This document shows, one piece after another, positions 48,311 through 60,758 of a stretch of 64,000 nt of DNA. The notes under the pieces were generated by a model. It ran no database searches. It was not told where the DNA came from and saw only the letters and a program-made list of their open reading frames with translations. Every line of letters begins with the position of its first letter. Position 1 is the first letter of the stretch. A program made the position numbers and the translations under genes. Source of the DNA: Oreohelix idahoensis (Eukaryota; Mollusca; Gastropoda; Stylommatophora; Oreohelicidae); contig JAMPIV010009930.1 of the NCBI GenBank assembly GCA_024509875.1, positions 186,001 through 250,000 of the forward strand. The letters run 5' to 3'.

Positions 48311-49191
48311 TAACTTTGAATGAAAGAAGATATACAAACAGTTACTTAGAATTCTTTGGCAGCCGTCGTGTGCACAGGATTGTCTACCAAAGAACACCAA
48401 TGGAACAGTCCTTATCTCACACACAATAAAAAAAAAAATTCATATTATAAATAGAAGATTAACAAGACTTGAAAGATAGATCAAATTATGTGGAAGTAAT
48501 CTATCTATAGCTTTACATGTTTTCTGACGCTTATATACGTAGCTAAATATCATTATAAATGAATGAAAATGCAAAAACAGATGGTGCTTTACAAAAAGTT
48601 ATTTTTTTACTACCTTATTTAAGATTTGTGAGTATCTGGAATGCGTTTACAGGGATTTAAATGCTATAAAATCTGGTGACAATATGCTTGTTCTTGTAAT
48701 GCCACACTCACAAAACTGACTACCACACATTCTCAAGATATGAAACCAAAAAAAAAAGTATGTGGAAATAATCTTTAGCTTCCCTTCGAGAAGTATTTAT
48801 AATTATAAACTCAAACAAATGGGCCGATTTTTAGATATTAAATTAATAAAAAGATTACTTATTTTATGAATTTCCTTAAATGATGACGCTGTTTTCAAAA
48901 GTCTGTAACTCCGTCAAAACTAATTTCAAACAAATAAAAATGCAATCAAAAATAGAACACAGAACAAAGTTATAGTACACAAAAGAATTTTAGCGCTGTG
49001 TTTATCCAGAACGAGTGTGTAATGATTTATATTTTACTGATTTTACTCACACATCAGCTGATTTTCCCCGCCAAAAACTTAAATAGTCTTTTACGGTGCA
49101 CACACAATTTTATACCCGGTATCAGAATTCCGGTCACCGAAACTAAAAGAGCGCTCTGGTATAGGGCACAAACAGCCGTGAAACAGCCGTG

Positions 49192-49628
49192 TTCAGGCAT
49201 TCACATTTGTACTGTGTATAACCCGTGATGTTAATTTGTCTCCGTGGGAGTATTGTTTCCTGCAGAAGGGCTACTTGTATTTGATGTTCGTGTAGTATTT
49301 TTGTAAGCTCAATTGTCTTATTCTGTAGTCCAGCTATATTTAGCTGTAAAATGTTAAGGTTCCCCTTCGCTGACTTTTCACAAGGAGCAGGGGATTTATC
49401 TCTCTTGCGCGGGCCTTGGTAACCGAGGCGACGCCCGAGCTCGTATGGAATATGTTGTTTGACTGGCATTGGAGGTATTGGGTGTTTGCTGCAGACATCT
49501 CCCTCCCAAAGAATGCAATGTGTGTGTCTTCCTCCATGAGTATTGGGTTGATTTGCTTGGCCACTCACCTTTGTGGCTCTAAAGATCACTTCGCTCTGGG
49601 GGTTCAGGTGGGGTTCACAGAGATGCAT
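49192..49628 (-). pseudogene. LINE ORF2, 5' part: start of endonuclease
   Basis: Starts at Met 49628 and reads through NLNILQLNIAGLQNKT and VALLQETILPRRQINITGY to YKCECL, where the DNA transposon interrupts. With the insertion and one TTCA copy ignored, the frame joins directly to the part at 46238, which confirms one original gene. Confidence 0.85.
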
Positions 49629-50097
49629 TCCCCGCTAGTCACAAGCAGGCCCCGTTTCTTCGTTCTGTGGCTGAGATTTTGCTGTGGCTGTGCATCCTAT
49701 GCCTTCACGATTTTTCCCAGCACAGTGGTTCTAAATTTCATTGAGTTTTAGTGGCTTTGCTTTTGTCTGAGTTGGACAAAATCTGACGTGGGTCACGTCC
49801 TGGCACTTGTCCTATGAGGCACTCGGTCGCCCCCATAGCAAACTCTGTGAAAACGGGGTCACCACGTGAAGGTGCTGCTATGGACACATTTGTACAGGAG
49901 AGGCCATATGCTAGGAGCTTACTACAAGACAATAGCTTCCGCGGCGCTCACTGCACCTGGATATGAGAGGCTGTGTGTTCGCATCAACATCCATTGATGT
50001 AGGTGGGACGTCAGAGCGCGAACCCTACATAGACCCCTTATTTCTAGGTAATTTACATTGTTATGCAGTCATATTACCGAGCAAAGTGGAAACAGTT

Positions 50098-50190
50098 TGT
50101 TGCTGTCCTACAAGACGCCACCAGGCGTGATGACCACTGACTGCTTTGACAGTCGGCGGCCAAGGATCAAAGAAGTAGAAGAAGCAGTAG
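50098..50190 (+). mobile_element. LINE 3' end, (GAA)n-tailed family
   Basis: CAAGACGCCACCAGGCGTGA, then ACTGACTGCTTTGACAGTCG, then GATCAAAGAAGTAGAAGAAG: the same 3' end as in 24055-24780, opposite orientation, severely truncated. Confidence 0.7.
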
Positions 50191-50194
50191 TCAT

Positions 50195-50445
50195 ATTACT
50201 GTGCAACTGATGACAAGAATCAGACAAGTGCCAGTTGAACAAGTGATGAAGAGATGACGCCGGCGATGGATACGATAAACATTGAGGGCAGTCCTTTCTC
50301 TAAAATCCCCAGGGTAAGATAGATTGAGGGAAACCAAAGAACACACAGAGAAGAGAACTGGAGACAGACATGGAACGACCTTGAGCTGATGGCACAGGAC
50401 AGGGAGACATGGCATGAGTTTGTTGAAGGCTTATGCCCCTTGTGT
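50195..50445 (+). pseudogene. LINE 3' end fragment, KPVDSIT family
   Basis: CTGATGACAAGAATCAGACA and the following blocks match 6355-6640 with many indels, including a 20-bp loss around the KPVDSIT block. No open frame remains. Confidence 0.7.
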
Positions 50446-50982
50446 GACGATCATGTTGTAGTCATATTGTTACTGGGTATTTCCACACTTCTGATTTGTG
50501 CATTAAAATACTTTTTTGTCTTTCCTGCCTAGTTTCATTATTCAGAGATTACCTCTTGTACTATAAATTCAAGCTCGGTCCGTACCTTCAATATCCCTTT
50601 GGTGTTAATATCCAATTTCGCTTTTCGGTGTAACTCCGTTTCTCCTACCCTGAGGATTTCAGAAAAAGTACTACCTTGTAATGCTGCCAGCTAGTTTTCT
50701 TTACGACAACGACTTTTCCTCATTTCTTGTTCCACTTGTGTTTGTCATTAACAGGCACTCTTCTTTGTCCTGTGGGTTCCAGTCAAAGGCATGTATGGTA
50801 ATACTAATTAGCTGTTTTCATGGCGTATGTTTTGTCTGTCTACATTTTATTTCCTTAATGTCCGGCGTGATTTGGTTTTTATTTTCTGGTTCTCCTCTAC
50901 AAGTCTGTGTTTTGCTTTCACATCTGGTCATCTGATACGAAAGATGGGACTGAGGCTTCTATTCATTAAGGATTAAGGTCGG

Positions 50983-50983
<1 letters not shown>
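50446..50983. other. No gene seen
   Basis: T-rich DNA without recognised motifs; parts may be very old LINE tail (FQSKACMV-type remnant near 50780). Confidence 0.35.

Positions 50984-51074
<91 letters not shown>
50984..51074. repeat. (TA)n microsatellite
   Basis: About 45 uninterrupted AT dinucleotides. Confidence 0.98.
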
Positions 51075-51077
<3 letters not shown>

Positions 51078-51799
51078 TAATTAACAGGAATTGTTGGGCA
51101 GACAGGATGACACCAGACAACAGACAAGAGATATAAGTGATAGGCTTAACAGGAATCTAGCCACAGACCATCCAAACGACCCGATTGAATTGCACTGAAA
51201 GTAAATCGCGAAAGGACGCACAACCCATTTAGCACCCCCGAAAATCGCGGTAATTCTTACGACACCTACACAACTACGGAATAAAGGACTCGCGAACGAC
51301 CCAGAAATTTAAAGACTATCACTTTTATAACTTTGCTATCAGCAAGTATAGACCATTTACAGGCCGACATACTCGTGTCTAGTAGTTGTACCTGCTAATT
51401 ACTTACAAGGTATATCTATTTATTACTTACAGGGATCAGGTTTCCTTCATTGTTTATACTGGTATTTTTTCTGATAATATCCCATAAGTCCATATTGGTG
51501 ATCTTGTCCGACCAGCTCGATTATCAATTTTCGTATTTATGAAAGTCTGTAACTTTTTGTTTGTGGTTTTTGTTTCTTCTCCACGTTTCAAAGCCAGACT
51601 GCCTTGATATTTGAGTTGAAATCATTATCTTTGTGTAGGACGGCGTTTCTTTTATTTTAATATTTTTCTCAATGCAGTGAAGTACCTCTTGCGGTTTGTA
51701 TTCTTATGTAGCGGTGGGCTAACCAGGAGGTGTAGCGATCTACTTTAGAAACAATGAGCTCTCTGAAGATCTAATATGATTTTTGCTGTTGTTGTTTAA
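51075..51799. other. No gene seen
   Basis: Unique-looking AT-rich DNA; no motif recognised. Confidence 0.4.
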
Positions 51800-52030
51800 C
51801 TAGGGTCGATAAGATTCTTGCTCTGTTGTAGACAATACCAAGTTGAAGACTCCTTGGTATTATCTACATAGTAGATCTGGCTTTTCCTGTGACTTTTCTG
51901 CCATTCCGAAACGTGTTGAGTTGAATTTATGAGTTCCAGTTTCTCCAGCTTGGCTTGCGTTTAAAGGATCATCACATCTGGTCCTAAGCTAGCAGTAAGA
52001 AGTGTGTGGCATACTGTGCATTCTTCGCCA
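51800..52030 (+). repeat. Unclassified dispersed repeat, copy 2
   Basis: Aligns with 6945-7180 over its whole length with scattered differences. Confidence 0.6.
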
Positions 52031-52210
52031 CTCAAGGGTGCTCTCGAAATATGCAGAGCTAAAATACTTTACTCTGGTTCTGGGCTGTGCCAAAGAATTA
52101 TCACGTCCTGCACACTGGGGCTCAAGTGACTCCTTCAAGCTAGTGTGCAATGTTGGACTCTCAACATGTTTCACCACAGGTGGAATTTATGGACGTGTGT
52201 GTATGGTTTC

Positions 52211-52793
52211 CGAAAGGGAGGCATCAAAGAAGAGTTGGCCACTCGAAAAGCAGCAGCTGGGAGACTTTTTCAGGCCATAAATCGAGGATTCCTCAGCAAG
52301 AGAGAGGTTGGTAAGAAAACGAAGATGGCTGTATACCGCTCCACCTATGTCCCAGTCTTGACATATGGATGCGAGTCATGGGCAATGACTACAACCCATA
52401 AAAGCCAGATCCAAACCTCAGAAATGAGATATCTGAGGAAGGTGGTTGAAGTAACAAGAAGAGACATGGTACGCAACCAGACGATACGTCAAGGCCTTAA
52501 ATCCTACCCCCTGCAGACCCAAGTAGAACAGTCCCAATTAAGATGGTTTGGCCATGTCTGCAGAATGGGAGAAGATCGGATACCACGACAAGCATGGGAA
52601 ACAAAGAGCCAAGGATCCAGACCCCGAGGACGACCAGAGTCCGCTGGGAGGACAACATTAGACAATCTTTGAAGGACCGAGGACTAGAATGGAACCAGGC
52701 CAGGAGGAAGACAGCCGATAGGATAGTCTGGCGCTCTCTCTTCCAAACCTCTACACCTCACGGTAGAAGGGGAACGACTAAGTAAGTAAGTAA
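52211..52793 (+). pseudogene. 5'-truncated LINE with 14-bp TSD and (TAAG)n tail
   Basis: GTGTGTATGGTTTC at 52197-52210 and 52794-52807 bounds it exactly. It codes for the post-catalytic RT region (RSTYVPVLTYGCESWAM, RYLRKVVEVTRRD, LRWFGHVCRMGEDRIPRQ); a frame change near 52620 leads into VRWEDNIRQSLKDRGLEW and ARRKTADRIVW. Ends CTAAGTAAGTAAGTAAG. The same family ends at 59651-59727. Confidence 0.9.
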
Positions 52794-52807
52794 GTGTGTA
52801 TGGTTTC

Positions 52808-53689
52808 AAGAGTCAATGAGGGTGTAATTAGCCTCACAGACATAGGTTCACTTCCACATTTATATATCGTAGCACTGTGCTTAGCTGGTGGTCATATAAG
52901 GATGTCTCCATGCATATCTGCCTTAATAAAATTGTCTGTTTTCAGGTTTCAGTGAATTTAGAATAAGTGCAGTCTATATACAACTGTTATCTCTGCCTGA
53001 CAATCTACTTACTACAGCTCCATTGAAAGAGCGGTGGAAAATGCAAAATAAAGGATTATTTACAAAATGTTAACTTCACTTTAATGAAAAGATCGCTTTC
53101 ATATCACATGATAGTGAAACAGTTTTAGAAACTACCTTCATACCTTTAAATGCCAATTGGAGACGGCTAGCCAACAATTTCACACACTTACAAACTCTTT
53201 CTATTTTTCGCATCCCTTGCCAAAAAGATCTACTAAATCACCCACTGTGATCTACCGGTAAACCGCGTTCAACCTGTTGCCAACCCCCGATTTAAGTTTA
53301 TTAAAAGGATTGAAGTTTAAGTTACAAGTTTTAGATTGTAATGAAAATGTTTTTCAAGAATAGTTTGAAATACTACTTTATTCAAGCACTAGCGCATTTC
53401 ATTGTGTACATAGATCACGGGTGACGTTGTTTACGCACGTGACTTATGAGTATATCACATGATGTTTATAAATATTTTTGCGAACAGCACATAACAGTAC
53501 AGGTTGAGCTTGGAATTAAAAGCATATCTCGTCGTGAGAGCACACTTGCTGAGTTCGTCGATCACGTGTCTCACACGGTGAGTTTAAAAGTTATGTGTGT
53601 GTCAGTGTAAGTATATTTATCTTCCTGTGCGTATTCGTCGAATATTTAACTATATTATTGATATAAATACAAATGGACTAATATGTTGA
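52808..53689. other. No gene seen
   Basis: No repeat family or exon recognised, although part of the MACPF intron should lie here. Confidence 0.4.
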
Positions 53690-53830
53690 TTGTCTGTCTG
53701 TCTGTTCACCTTTCTACCAACCGACATACCTAGCAATCTACATCCGTACCTACATATCTACTTACCTACCTACCTACTCACACACCTATCCACCCTCTTA
53801 CATACTTACCAAAATACCTGCCTAAACACC
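53690..53830. repeat. Degenerate (CTAC)/(CTGT) tetranucleotide tract
   Basis: TGTCTGTCTGTCTG followed by CCTACCTACCTACT and variants. Similar decay is seen at 57822-58000. Confidence 0.8.
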
Positions 53831-54481
53831 CTACTCACACGCTAACTGTTACGTGTCTTTTATAGTATTAATGTTAATAATTGGTAACAGGGTGGTTCCT
53901 GTGGCCAAGATGGTAGTAAATTGCTCAGACACCGCAACCAGCCAACACCACTCATAATTATTTGAGTCACACTGGACGAAATGGACAATATACAATTTAT
54001 TTAGGACTGCACGCAGCTTCACATAGAATACAGTTCATGCCAACATACAATGGCAGATAATATGCAGTAATCGATATCTCTCTTGGCAGTCAGTTCATGT
54101 CAGGAACGCTGTCCTTTTGTTTTCAATATAATTTATATCTCTGAACACTCGACACTGAGCAAGTATACTTCTTGTCAATACAAATATCTAAATAACTAGA
54201 TACATCTCACCGAAGATCTTGATGTATTAGTGATAACATAACTCCATTATAAACACTTCAACAATAAGGAGCTCAAACACATACGTCCACTCGCCATGAC
54301 ACACAAGCGTATAAGGCCCCGCACTTCTGCCCCTCTAGTATCACGTGAGCCAGCCAAGCATATCGGCTTAACGTCACTCACCCGTCTTTATCAGTAACCC
54401 CGTATAAAATAAACAAACCAAGAGCCCTGTTGAGCTAACCAAATAATAGGCACAATCGTTATGAATTTTAATCATAACACT
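53831..54481. other. No gene seen
   Basis: Unique-looking sequence without recognised motifs. Confidence 0.4.
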
Positions 54482-54975
<494 letters not shown>

Positions 54976-55807
54976 TCCTGTCAGACAGACAACAAGTGGT
55001 GACTTTGTCCAACCCAACCGTTGTCGATATCGGTGTTCCTCAGGGCTCTATTCTCGGCCCTCTTCTCTTTGCCGTATACATTAATGATCTTCCTCTGCAC
55101 ATCAAACATTCATCCTGTGACCTGTTTGCCGATGCCTGTACTGTTTATACTAGTGACAAAAGTTGCACCTCACTAGAACTATCTTTACAAACTGATACAC
55201 ATAATCTTATTAAGTGGAGCAACGAGAATCGAATGCAAATAAATATTAGTAAAACGAAATGTATGTTAATATCAACCAGACAAAAACTACAAAACTCGCA
55301 GAAAACAACACTTCAGCTCTACATTGGAACATCACTAATTGAAAACGCAAATGAACATAAAACTCTAGGTCTAACTGTTGACCAGCACCTAAGTTGGAAC
55401 TCACATGTACATGCACTCACAAAGCTAACGGCACAAACAGTTTACCAATTAGCCAAAATCAAACACTTCCTGGATGAGGGGGCAAGGAAAATGTTCTACA
55501 CATCTCACATACAAACATACCTAGACTATTGTTCCACAATCTGGGATGGTTGCTCCATATCCAACACAACAAGGCTCCATTCGCTTCAAAAACGTGCAGT
55601 GCACCTAGTTGCTGATAAACACCAAACACATTGTATAGATCTATATAACTGTCTTAAAATATTACCCCTCAGAAAGCGCTTCCTGTTTAACAAAGCTAAA
55701 TTCGCTCACAAAATCTTGTCACAAAATGCTCCAACGTATATGTGGCCACTTTTAAAATTTAATGAAAAACGCAGTCAGCGCCTGAAAACATACCTTTATG
55801 TTTGTCT
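54976..55807 (+). pseudogene. Reverse transcriptase fragment of the CR1/Jockey-like LINE
   Basis: An open frame fused to the upstream microsatellite (54495-55976). It shows [31 protein letters not shown], then [11 protein letters not shown], where the expected catalytic FADD has become FADA. It continues through [44 protein letters not shown] and [20 protein letters not shown]. The changed catalytic Asp, the missing 5' half and the insertion make it inactive. Confidence 0.85.
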
Positions 55808-57002
55808 GGGGGGTGTTGGGAAGTCAGGTATTGGTAGTACCTCTGGTGAAGGAGCTGTCATGCCCTTTTCAGGGCAGCTCAGCCACCTTTGGTCCAAACC
55901 TGGCATCCAGCTCTCACCTGTGGCTCCTCGTAGCTGTCAGCATGCGACAGCGGCCACCCCCGGACAACGGCTTTGACAGGCCGGCTAAACTAGGTGAGGG
56001 TAGCCGAATGGTTATAAACCTTCGGTGAGTTAGGGTCTGCCTACCCATGCATGCGAAGACTGGATTCGATAGACTGCGCGGAAGAAACCACCTGTTGGTT
56101 CAACGGGCATGACGGCGATTACCAGCAACGCGCTGTGGAGCGTAAGGAGCACGGCGAGGCACGTAGAAAGCCCTGGTCATCCACTGCACCTGACTTCATC
56201 TCCAGTCGTCTTGACTTGTCTTACCACTGGATTGAGATGGACCCAGGCGAGAGAGTGAGGTCGACGAATTGCGCAACTCTTCCTCACTTTAATCCAAATC
56301 ACCGCGCAAGTCACTCTTTCATCCATTCGACAAAGCTGAAGGTGTACAGAGCTGCGGTGCTTCCAGAGCTGCTATATGCATGTGAAACATGGACTGTATA
56401 CAGGCGCCACGTAAAGAAGCTAAACCACTTCCATACAGTCTGCCTCAGGAAGATAATGAACATCAAATGGCAAGACAAGATCCCGGATACCGCCGTTCTT
56501 GACAGAGCTGGTATCCCTAGTATTGATACTATTCTGATGCAGTCACAAATTCGCTGGGCAGGTCATGTAGTCCGCATGCCAGACCATCGACTGCCAAAGA
56601 TACTCTTTTATGGTGAGATGCAGAAGGGTAAACGCTCCCATGGTGGCCAAAAGAAGCGCTTCAAAGACACGTTAAAGACGTCATTGAAAACCTTTGACAT
56701 AAACCCAGACACATGGGAAGCTGCTGCGCAAGACCGAACTGCTTGGCGCACATCTCTTCGTAAAGGTGCAGCAGCATGCGAATCATCCAGAAGAGCAGCA
56801 GCAGAACAGCGGAGACAAGCTAGAAAGGACCGTGAAATAAAACCTTCACATGAAGCAAACATTCCCTGCCCACACTGTCCAAGATCTTTCCAGGCCCGCA
56901 TCGGGCTCTTCAGTCACCTTCGTACCCATAGACTAACCTAACATATTCTTAAATAATTGGATGAACAGAGTGGTCTTCATCACCCGTGATGGACGAACAA
57001 CC
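55808..57002 (+). mobile_element. Internally deleted LINE, 1,195 bp, 10-bp TSD
   Basis: ATGTTTGTCT at 55798-55807 and 57003-57012 gives exact ends. It starts with a G-run and a 520-bp leader shared with 28088-28664, then carries an RT C-terminal region and finishes GGATGAACAGAGTGGTCTTC..GGACGAACAAC, again shared. The RT core and endonuclease are absent, so this is a deletion derivative of a longer LINE. Confidence 0.88.
56051..56941 (+). CDS. Chimeric frame: LINE leader joined to RT C-terminus with CCHH finger
   Basis: 296 codons open from ATG 56051. About the first 93 come from the leader; from KLKVYRAAVLPELLYACETW onward it is the LINE C-terminus (HTVCLRKIMNIKWQDKIPD, RWAGHVVRMPDHRLPKILFY, TWEAAAQDRTAWR). 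It ends with CPHCPRSFQARIGLFSHLRTH, a C2H2 finger common at the C-terminus of these LINE proteins. It lacks all catalytic motifs. Whether it is translated is unknown; the intact frame may simply reflect youth. Confidence 0.65.
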   Translation: MRRLDSIDCAEETTCWFNGHDGDYQQRAVERKEHGEARRKPWSSTAPDFISSRLDLSYHWIEMDPGERVRSTNCATLPHFNPNHRASHSFIHSTKLKVYRAAVLPELLYACETWTVYRRHVKKLNHFHTVCLRKIMNIKWQDKIPDTAVLDRAGIPSIDTILMQSQIRWAGHVVRMPDHRLPKILFYGEMQKGKRSHGGQKKRFKDTLKTSLKTFDINPDTWEAAAQDRTAWRTSLRKGAAACESSRRAAAEQRRQARKDREIKPSHEANIPCPHCPRSFQARIGLFSHLRTHRLT

Positions 57003-57821
57003 ATGTTTGTCTCATATTAATTTATTGTTTACAGGCCTCGGGTTTCCCTTCCTTATGTGTTATAAATGCTTAAAAAAGTTACATGTACCCAAGCCCAGGC
57101 TAGATTTGTTCAAGAAGAGCTTGGCCTACTCAGCTGCTCATCTTTGCAACAATCTTCCACATGACCTAAAAAACATGCACAGTCCCTACTCATATAATAG
57201 TAGACTGTTCAAATACTTTATGAGTGCGGATTATATGCCGCCCTAAGTGATCACGTTTCGATCTCGTATAGTGGAGGCGTCAACAATTCACTCCCTGTGG
57301 CAGTATCTGCTTGGGACTCAAAGCTGTTCACCTGTGGGAACATTTTCCGCATGCGATGACAACACACGAAGTCCCTGGTCATTCAACAGCAGACTTCCAA
57401 TATTTCACGAGTTCTTATTATATGCTACTATAATCTGATTATGTTTCAAATGAAGTCTAATTTACTGTATGGATGGTTTAGATTATGTTTGTTTGTCTGT
57501 TTTTTTGTTGTTGTCTTTATTTCTTTTATTTTATTATTTTTTTAAAAAATTTATTTATTTATGTATTTTTTTATTTATTTATTTTTTATTATTTTTTATT
57601 TTTATTTATTTATTTAACATACTTAAATTTGATTATGACTGGATATTACAAATGTATGTTATTATTTTACCTTGGTAATGTTGTATGCTTAAATAATACT
57701 CAAAATACATGTGCGATTGAAACGATACAGTATGCATGATGACAGAGAGAGGAAGGGCAGAATATAAGACCGGCCTGCGTGCCCAATTCTTAACCCTTTG
57801 AAAATAAAGTTCGTTCGTTCG

Positions 57822-58000
57822 CTCTATCTATCTATCGACCTACCTACCGACCTATCTATCCGATCTAATCTATCAACCCAGCTACATACCCATCTAGCTA
57901 CCTACCTATCTAGTTAATTAGCTAGCTACATACCTACCTACCAACCTATCTACTTACCTATCTATCTATCTTTTTATCTGTTCGCCCGTCCGTCCGTCTA
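57822..58000. repeat. Degenerate (CTAT)/(CTAC) tetranucleotide tract
   Basis: Decayed CTATCTAT and CTACCTAC units follow the LINE tail. Confidence 0.8.
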
Positions 58001-58177
58001 TCTTCGTCCCACTGTCTGCCTCCTTATATGTCTGTCATTCATATTAGAGTTCTGCCACAACCATTAGTCTTCACTTTGTCTTTCTTAACCACTTAAACAT
58101 TACTTTTGTTTTATTTGACCACAGTTCACGTATCTACATGGACAGTGCAACACGTGGTGAAACTAAAGCACTGGGGT

Positions 58178-58250
58178 AAGATAGGACACGCTCGTAGGAA
58201 ACCTGTTGATAGCATTACACTGAAGTCCGTGTTCTGTAATCCCTAGGGTA
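58178..58250 (+). pseudogene. LINE scrap, KPVDSIT family
   Basis: GATAGGACACGCTCGTAGGA through AAACCTGTTGATAGCATTAC matches 6415-6485; only about 70 bp remain. Confidence 0.6.
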
Positions 58251-58335
58251 ATGAACGAACGAACGAACTTTATTTTCAAAGGGTCAAGAATTTGGCGCGC
58301 AGACCCGTCTAACATTCTGTCATTCCACTGTAAGA
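58251..58335 (-). mobile_element. 3' terminus of the (TTCG)n-tailed LINE, inverted copy
   Basis: CGAACGAACGAACTTTATTT and the following 60 bp are the complement of 57745-57821; an extremely truncated insertion in the opposite orientation. Confidence 0.7.
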
Positions 58336-58575
58336 TAACTACAGGGAGATTAAAAACACACACACATACACGGGGAAGGGATGTGGAGACACATATGAAA
58401 GGGAAAAAAAGAGGACACGAACAGGCTCAACAGATAACACTGGAGCGAACACCTACGCCCCTTACTGAGCTCAAGGCTAGTGATGATGATGATGAACGAA
58501 GATATCCTTCTCCATGACGTGGACACCCCTGTCCCTCACAACCCAGTATTATATTTTCCTCTCTCTTGTTTGAAG

Positions 58576-58735
58576 TCCGCAGTAGATGTGACCGCTGGCG
58601 GATCCTACATGGGGTTCGGAGCGTCCCTGAAAGTTGACTATGAAAACTTCAAGAGCAGTTCTAACTTTGCGTTAAATTTTGGATCCTACTCGTCTGCACT
58701 GCTCACAGGCACGCCGTCACTACCAGAGCCTATAG
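58576..58735 (+). CDS. MACPF/perforin-like protein, exon after the hinge
   Basis: Pyrimidine-rich acceptor CTCTCTCTTGTTTGAAG ending at 58575; donor ATAG/GTAACT at 58735-58736. 160 bp, entry phase 0, exit phase 1. It reads SAVDVTAGGSYMGFGASLKV, DYENFKSSSNFALNFGSY and TPSLPEPI. The Gly/Ala/Ser-rich amphipathic stretch followed by FGSY..P..PEPI is the pattern after the GTH strand in MACPF domains. The frame is clean. The connecting exon between this and 42077 is not recognised. Confidence 0.7.
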
Positions 58736-59063
58736 GTAACTTTTGTAAGCAATCAGATATCAACATCTTTTACATGTTCGTTCCATACGGGGCATAGAGC
58801 CACTGTTACAGCTGGTCCCATTGTAGAAAAGAAACTGCCGTTTGAGTGTTAAGTGTTAGAGAATTCGCTTTTAATGGGTCTCAGCTGTTGAAATGAAATA
58901 TAGTGGGATGTGTGTTCAATGGCATTCAAATAAATACCCCTCACGTCTTTAGAGTTAGGATTAAGGTTAGGGTTTAAGATTAGAATTAGGAATCCTAAAC
59001 TTAACCCTTACCCCTTATTTTTGCGTGTCTGAATTATTTTTGAAGACCGTATCAAGCACCCGC
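58736..59063. other. No gene seen
   Basis: Intronic-looking DNA with a short GGGTTAGGATTAAG-like imperfect repeat near 58960-59010. Confidence 0.35.
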
Positions 59064-59650
<587 letters not shown>

Positions 59651-59727
59651 CGCTGGGAAGCCAAAATCAGACGGTCTCTGAAGGATCAAGGACTGCAACT
59701 GAGCCAGGCCAAAAGGAAGATAGCTAA
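59651..59727 (+). pseudogene. LINE scrap, (TAAG)-tailed family
   Basis: Codes for [20 protein letters not shown], matching the C-terminus of the 52211 copy. It is cut off by the mariner insertion at a TA. Confidence 0.75.
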
Positions 59728-60758
59728 TACGAGGGGCGTTCAGAAAGTAATGCACCACATCGTTTTTCTCAGCTAATAATGAAGATAGAAGCATGAAATT
59801 TTGCACACTTCAAATATGGCATGTGCCAATTGTGTGCACTAAATTGCACCGCAACCGGCCAAATAATACGGCTGCCCTAAACCATTGAAATGGAGCGTGT
59901 TAGCAACTTGCGTTATAAACAGCGAATTGTGATAGAATTTCTCGTTGCAGAGAAGGAAACTGTTGTGAATATTCACAAGCGTCTATGTGATGTGTATGGA
60001 AGTTTTGCAGTCGACAGGAGTACAGTCAGTCGCTGGGTTCAGAGAATCAAAGAATCAGGAAGTGGAGATATGGAGCTGCTTGATCGGCCGCGCTGTGGAC
60101 GTCCTGCCACAGCCACCAACGCAGAAATGTTGAAATGCGCTGAGGGCATTATTCTTACTGATAGGCGAATCAACAATTGGCCTTACAGCTGTCAGTCAGC
60201 ATTGGTAGTGCAAATGCAGTTATAAAAAGTCTCGGATTTTCTAAGGTTTGCGCAAGATGGGTTCCTCGAAGTCTCACAAATGACCACCGATTGCAAAGGA
60301 AAGCAATTTCTTCTGAATTGTTGGAGCGTTTCAATGCTGATGGAGAGAACTTTTTGGCTAAGATCGTTACAGGCGACGAAACCTGGGCACATCATTTTGA
60401 ACCTGAGACAAAAAGACAGTCAATGGAGTGGCATCATCCGCAATCACCAAGAAGAAAGAAATTCAAGACAATTCCTTCAGCTGGAAAGGTCATGATCACT
60501 GTCTTTTGGGACATTGAAGGTGTGATTCTTGTGGACGTTATGCCAAGAGGAGAGACAATCAATTCGCAAGCTTACATTAAGACATTGAAAAAACTCAATC
60601 AACGTTTTCGCAGAGTTCGGCCGAACAAGAATCCAGCAGACCTGCTTCTCCTTCACGACAATGCGCGACCTCACACAAGTCTGGCAACACGGGAAGCAAT
60701 CACCAAATTGGGTTGGACTGTACTACCCCATCCACCCTATTGTTGCTGTCATTATTGA
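59728..60758 (+). mobile_element. Mariner-type DNA transposon, 3'-truncated
   Basis: Preceded by TA; the terminal sequence CGAGGGGCGTTCAGAAAGTA is a classic mariner inverted repeat. No matching right terminus was found downstream. Confidence 0.85.
59890..60758 (+). pseudogene. Mariner transposase, frameshifted and truncated
   Basis: The first frame (59890-60225) carries the paired HTH region (MERVSNLRYKQRIVIEFLVA, DRSTVSRWVQRIKESG, LLDRPRCGRPAT). Near 60170 the frame changes and homology continues to 60740: LQLSVSIGSANAVIKSLGF, TGDETWAHHFEPETK (first catalytic Asp), LLLHDNARPHTS (second Asp) and GWTVLPHPPY. The sequence diverges directly after HPPY, where the third catalytic Asp and C-terminus should follow. 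Inactive. Confidence 0.9.

Larger units (their letters stand above)
46239..49191 (-). mobile_element. DNA transposon with CACGGCTGTTTG termini and 4-bp TSD (TTCA), superfamily unassigned
   Basis: The left end CACGGCTGTTTGCC..AGCGATCTTTTAGTT matches the right end read inward, where CACGGCTGTTT is doubled and then AGCGCTCTTTTAGTT follows. TTCA lies at 46235-46238 and 49192-49195. Removing the element restores the LINE frame exactly, which proves the boundaries. It carries transposase remnants on the minus strand and a 383-bp tandem duplication. A CAC start and 4-bp duplication would fit the Chapaev branch of CMC elements, but I cannot confirm that. Confidence 0.88.
42644..50037 (-). mobile_element. 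Nearly full-length RNase H-bearing LINE (I/Nimb-like), split by a DNA transposon
   Basis: TTATTTCTAG at 42634-42643 and 50038-50047 is a 10-bp target duplication, so both ends are known. The 3' end carries a (CAA)n tail (GACAACAACAACAAC on the minus strand). Without the 2,953-bp insertion the element is about 4.4 kb. The 5' end begins GGGGTCTATGTAGGGTTCGC. No intact ORF1 was recognised in the first 400 bp. Confidence 0.88.
54976..57821 (+). mobile_element. CR1/Jockey-like LINE, 5'-truncated, (TTCG)n tail, split by a nested element
   Basis: Abuts the microsatellite at its 5' end and finishes AAAATAAAGTTCGTTCGTTCG. The middle (55808-57002) is a later insertion with its own duplication. After it the element resumes with LHVPKPRLDLFKKSLAYSAA and NNLPHDLKNMHSPYSYNSRL, then TAA. 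Around 57330-57440 part of the C-terminus and 3' UTR is duplicated (RSPWSFNSRL). An inverted copy of only the last 85 bp is at 58251-58335. Confidence 0.85.

Noticed and set aside
55808..56100. HDV-like or hammerhead ribozyme in the LINE-derivative leader
   Set aside because: Local hairpins exist (GGTA..TACC, GCCC..GGGC), but I could not trace a complete ribozyme core by eye; left as a test in the findings.
58124..58172. Candidate MACPF exon (CACAG/TTCACG to GGG/GTAAGA)
   Set aside because: No phase fits both the exon ending at 42077 and that starting at 58576, and the donor abuts a LINE scrap.
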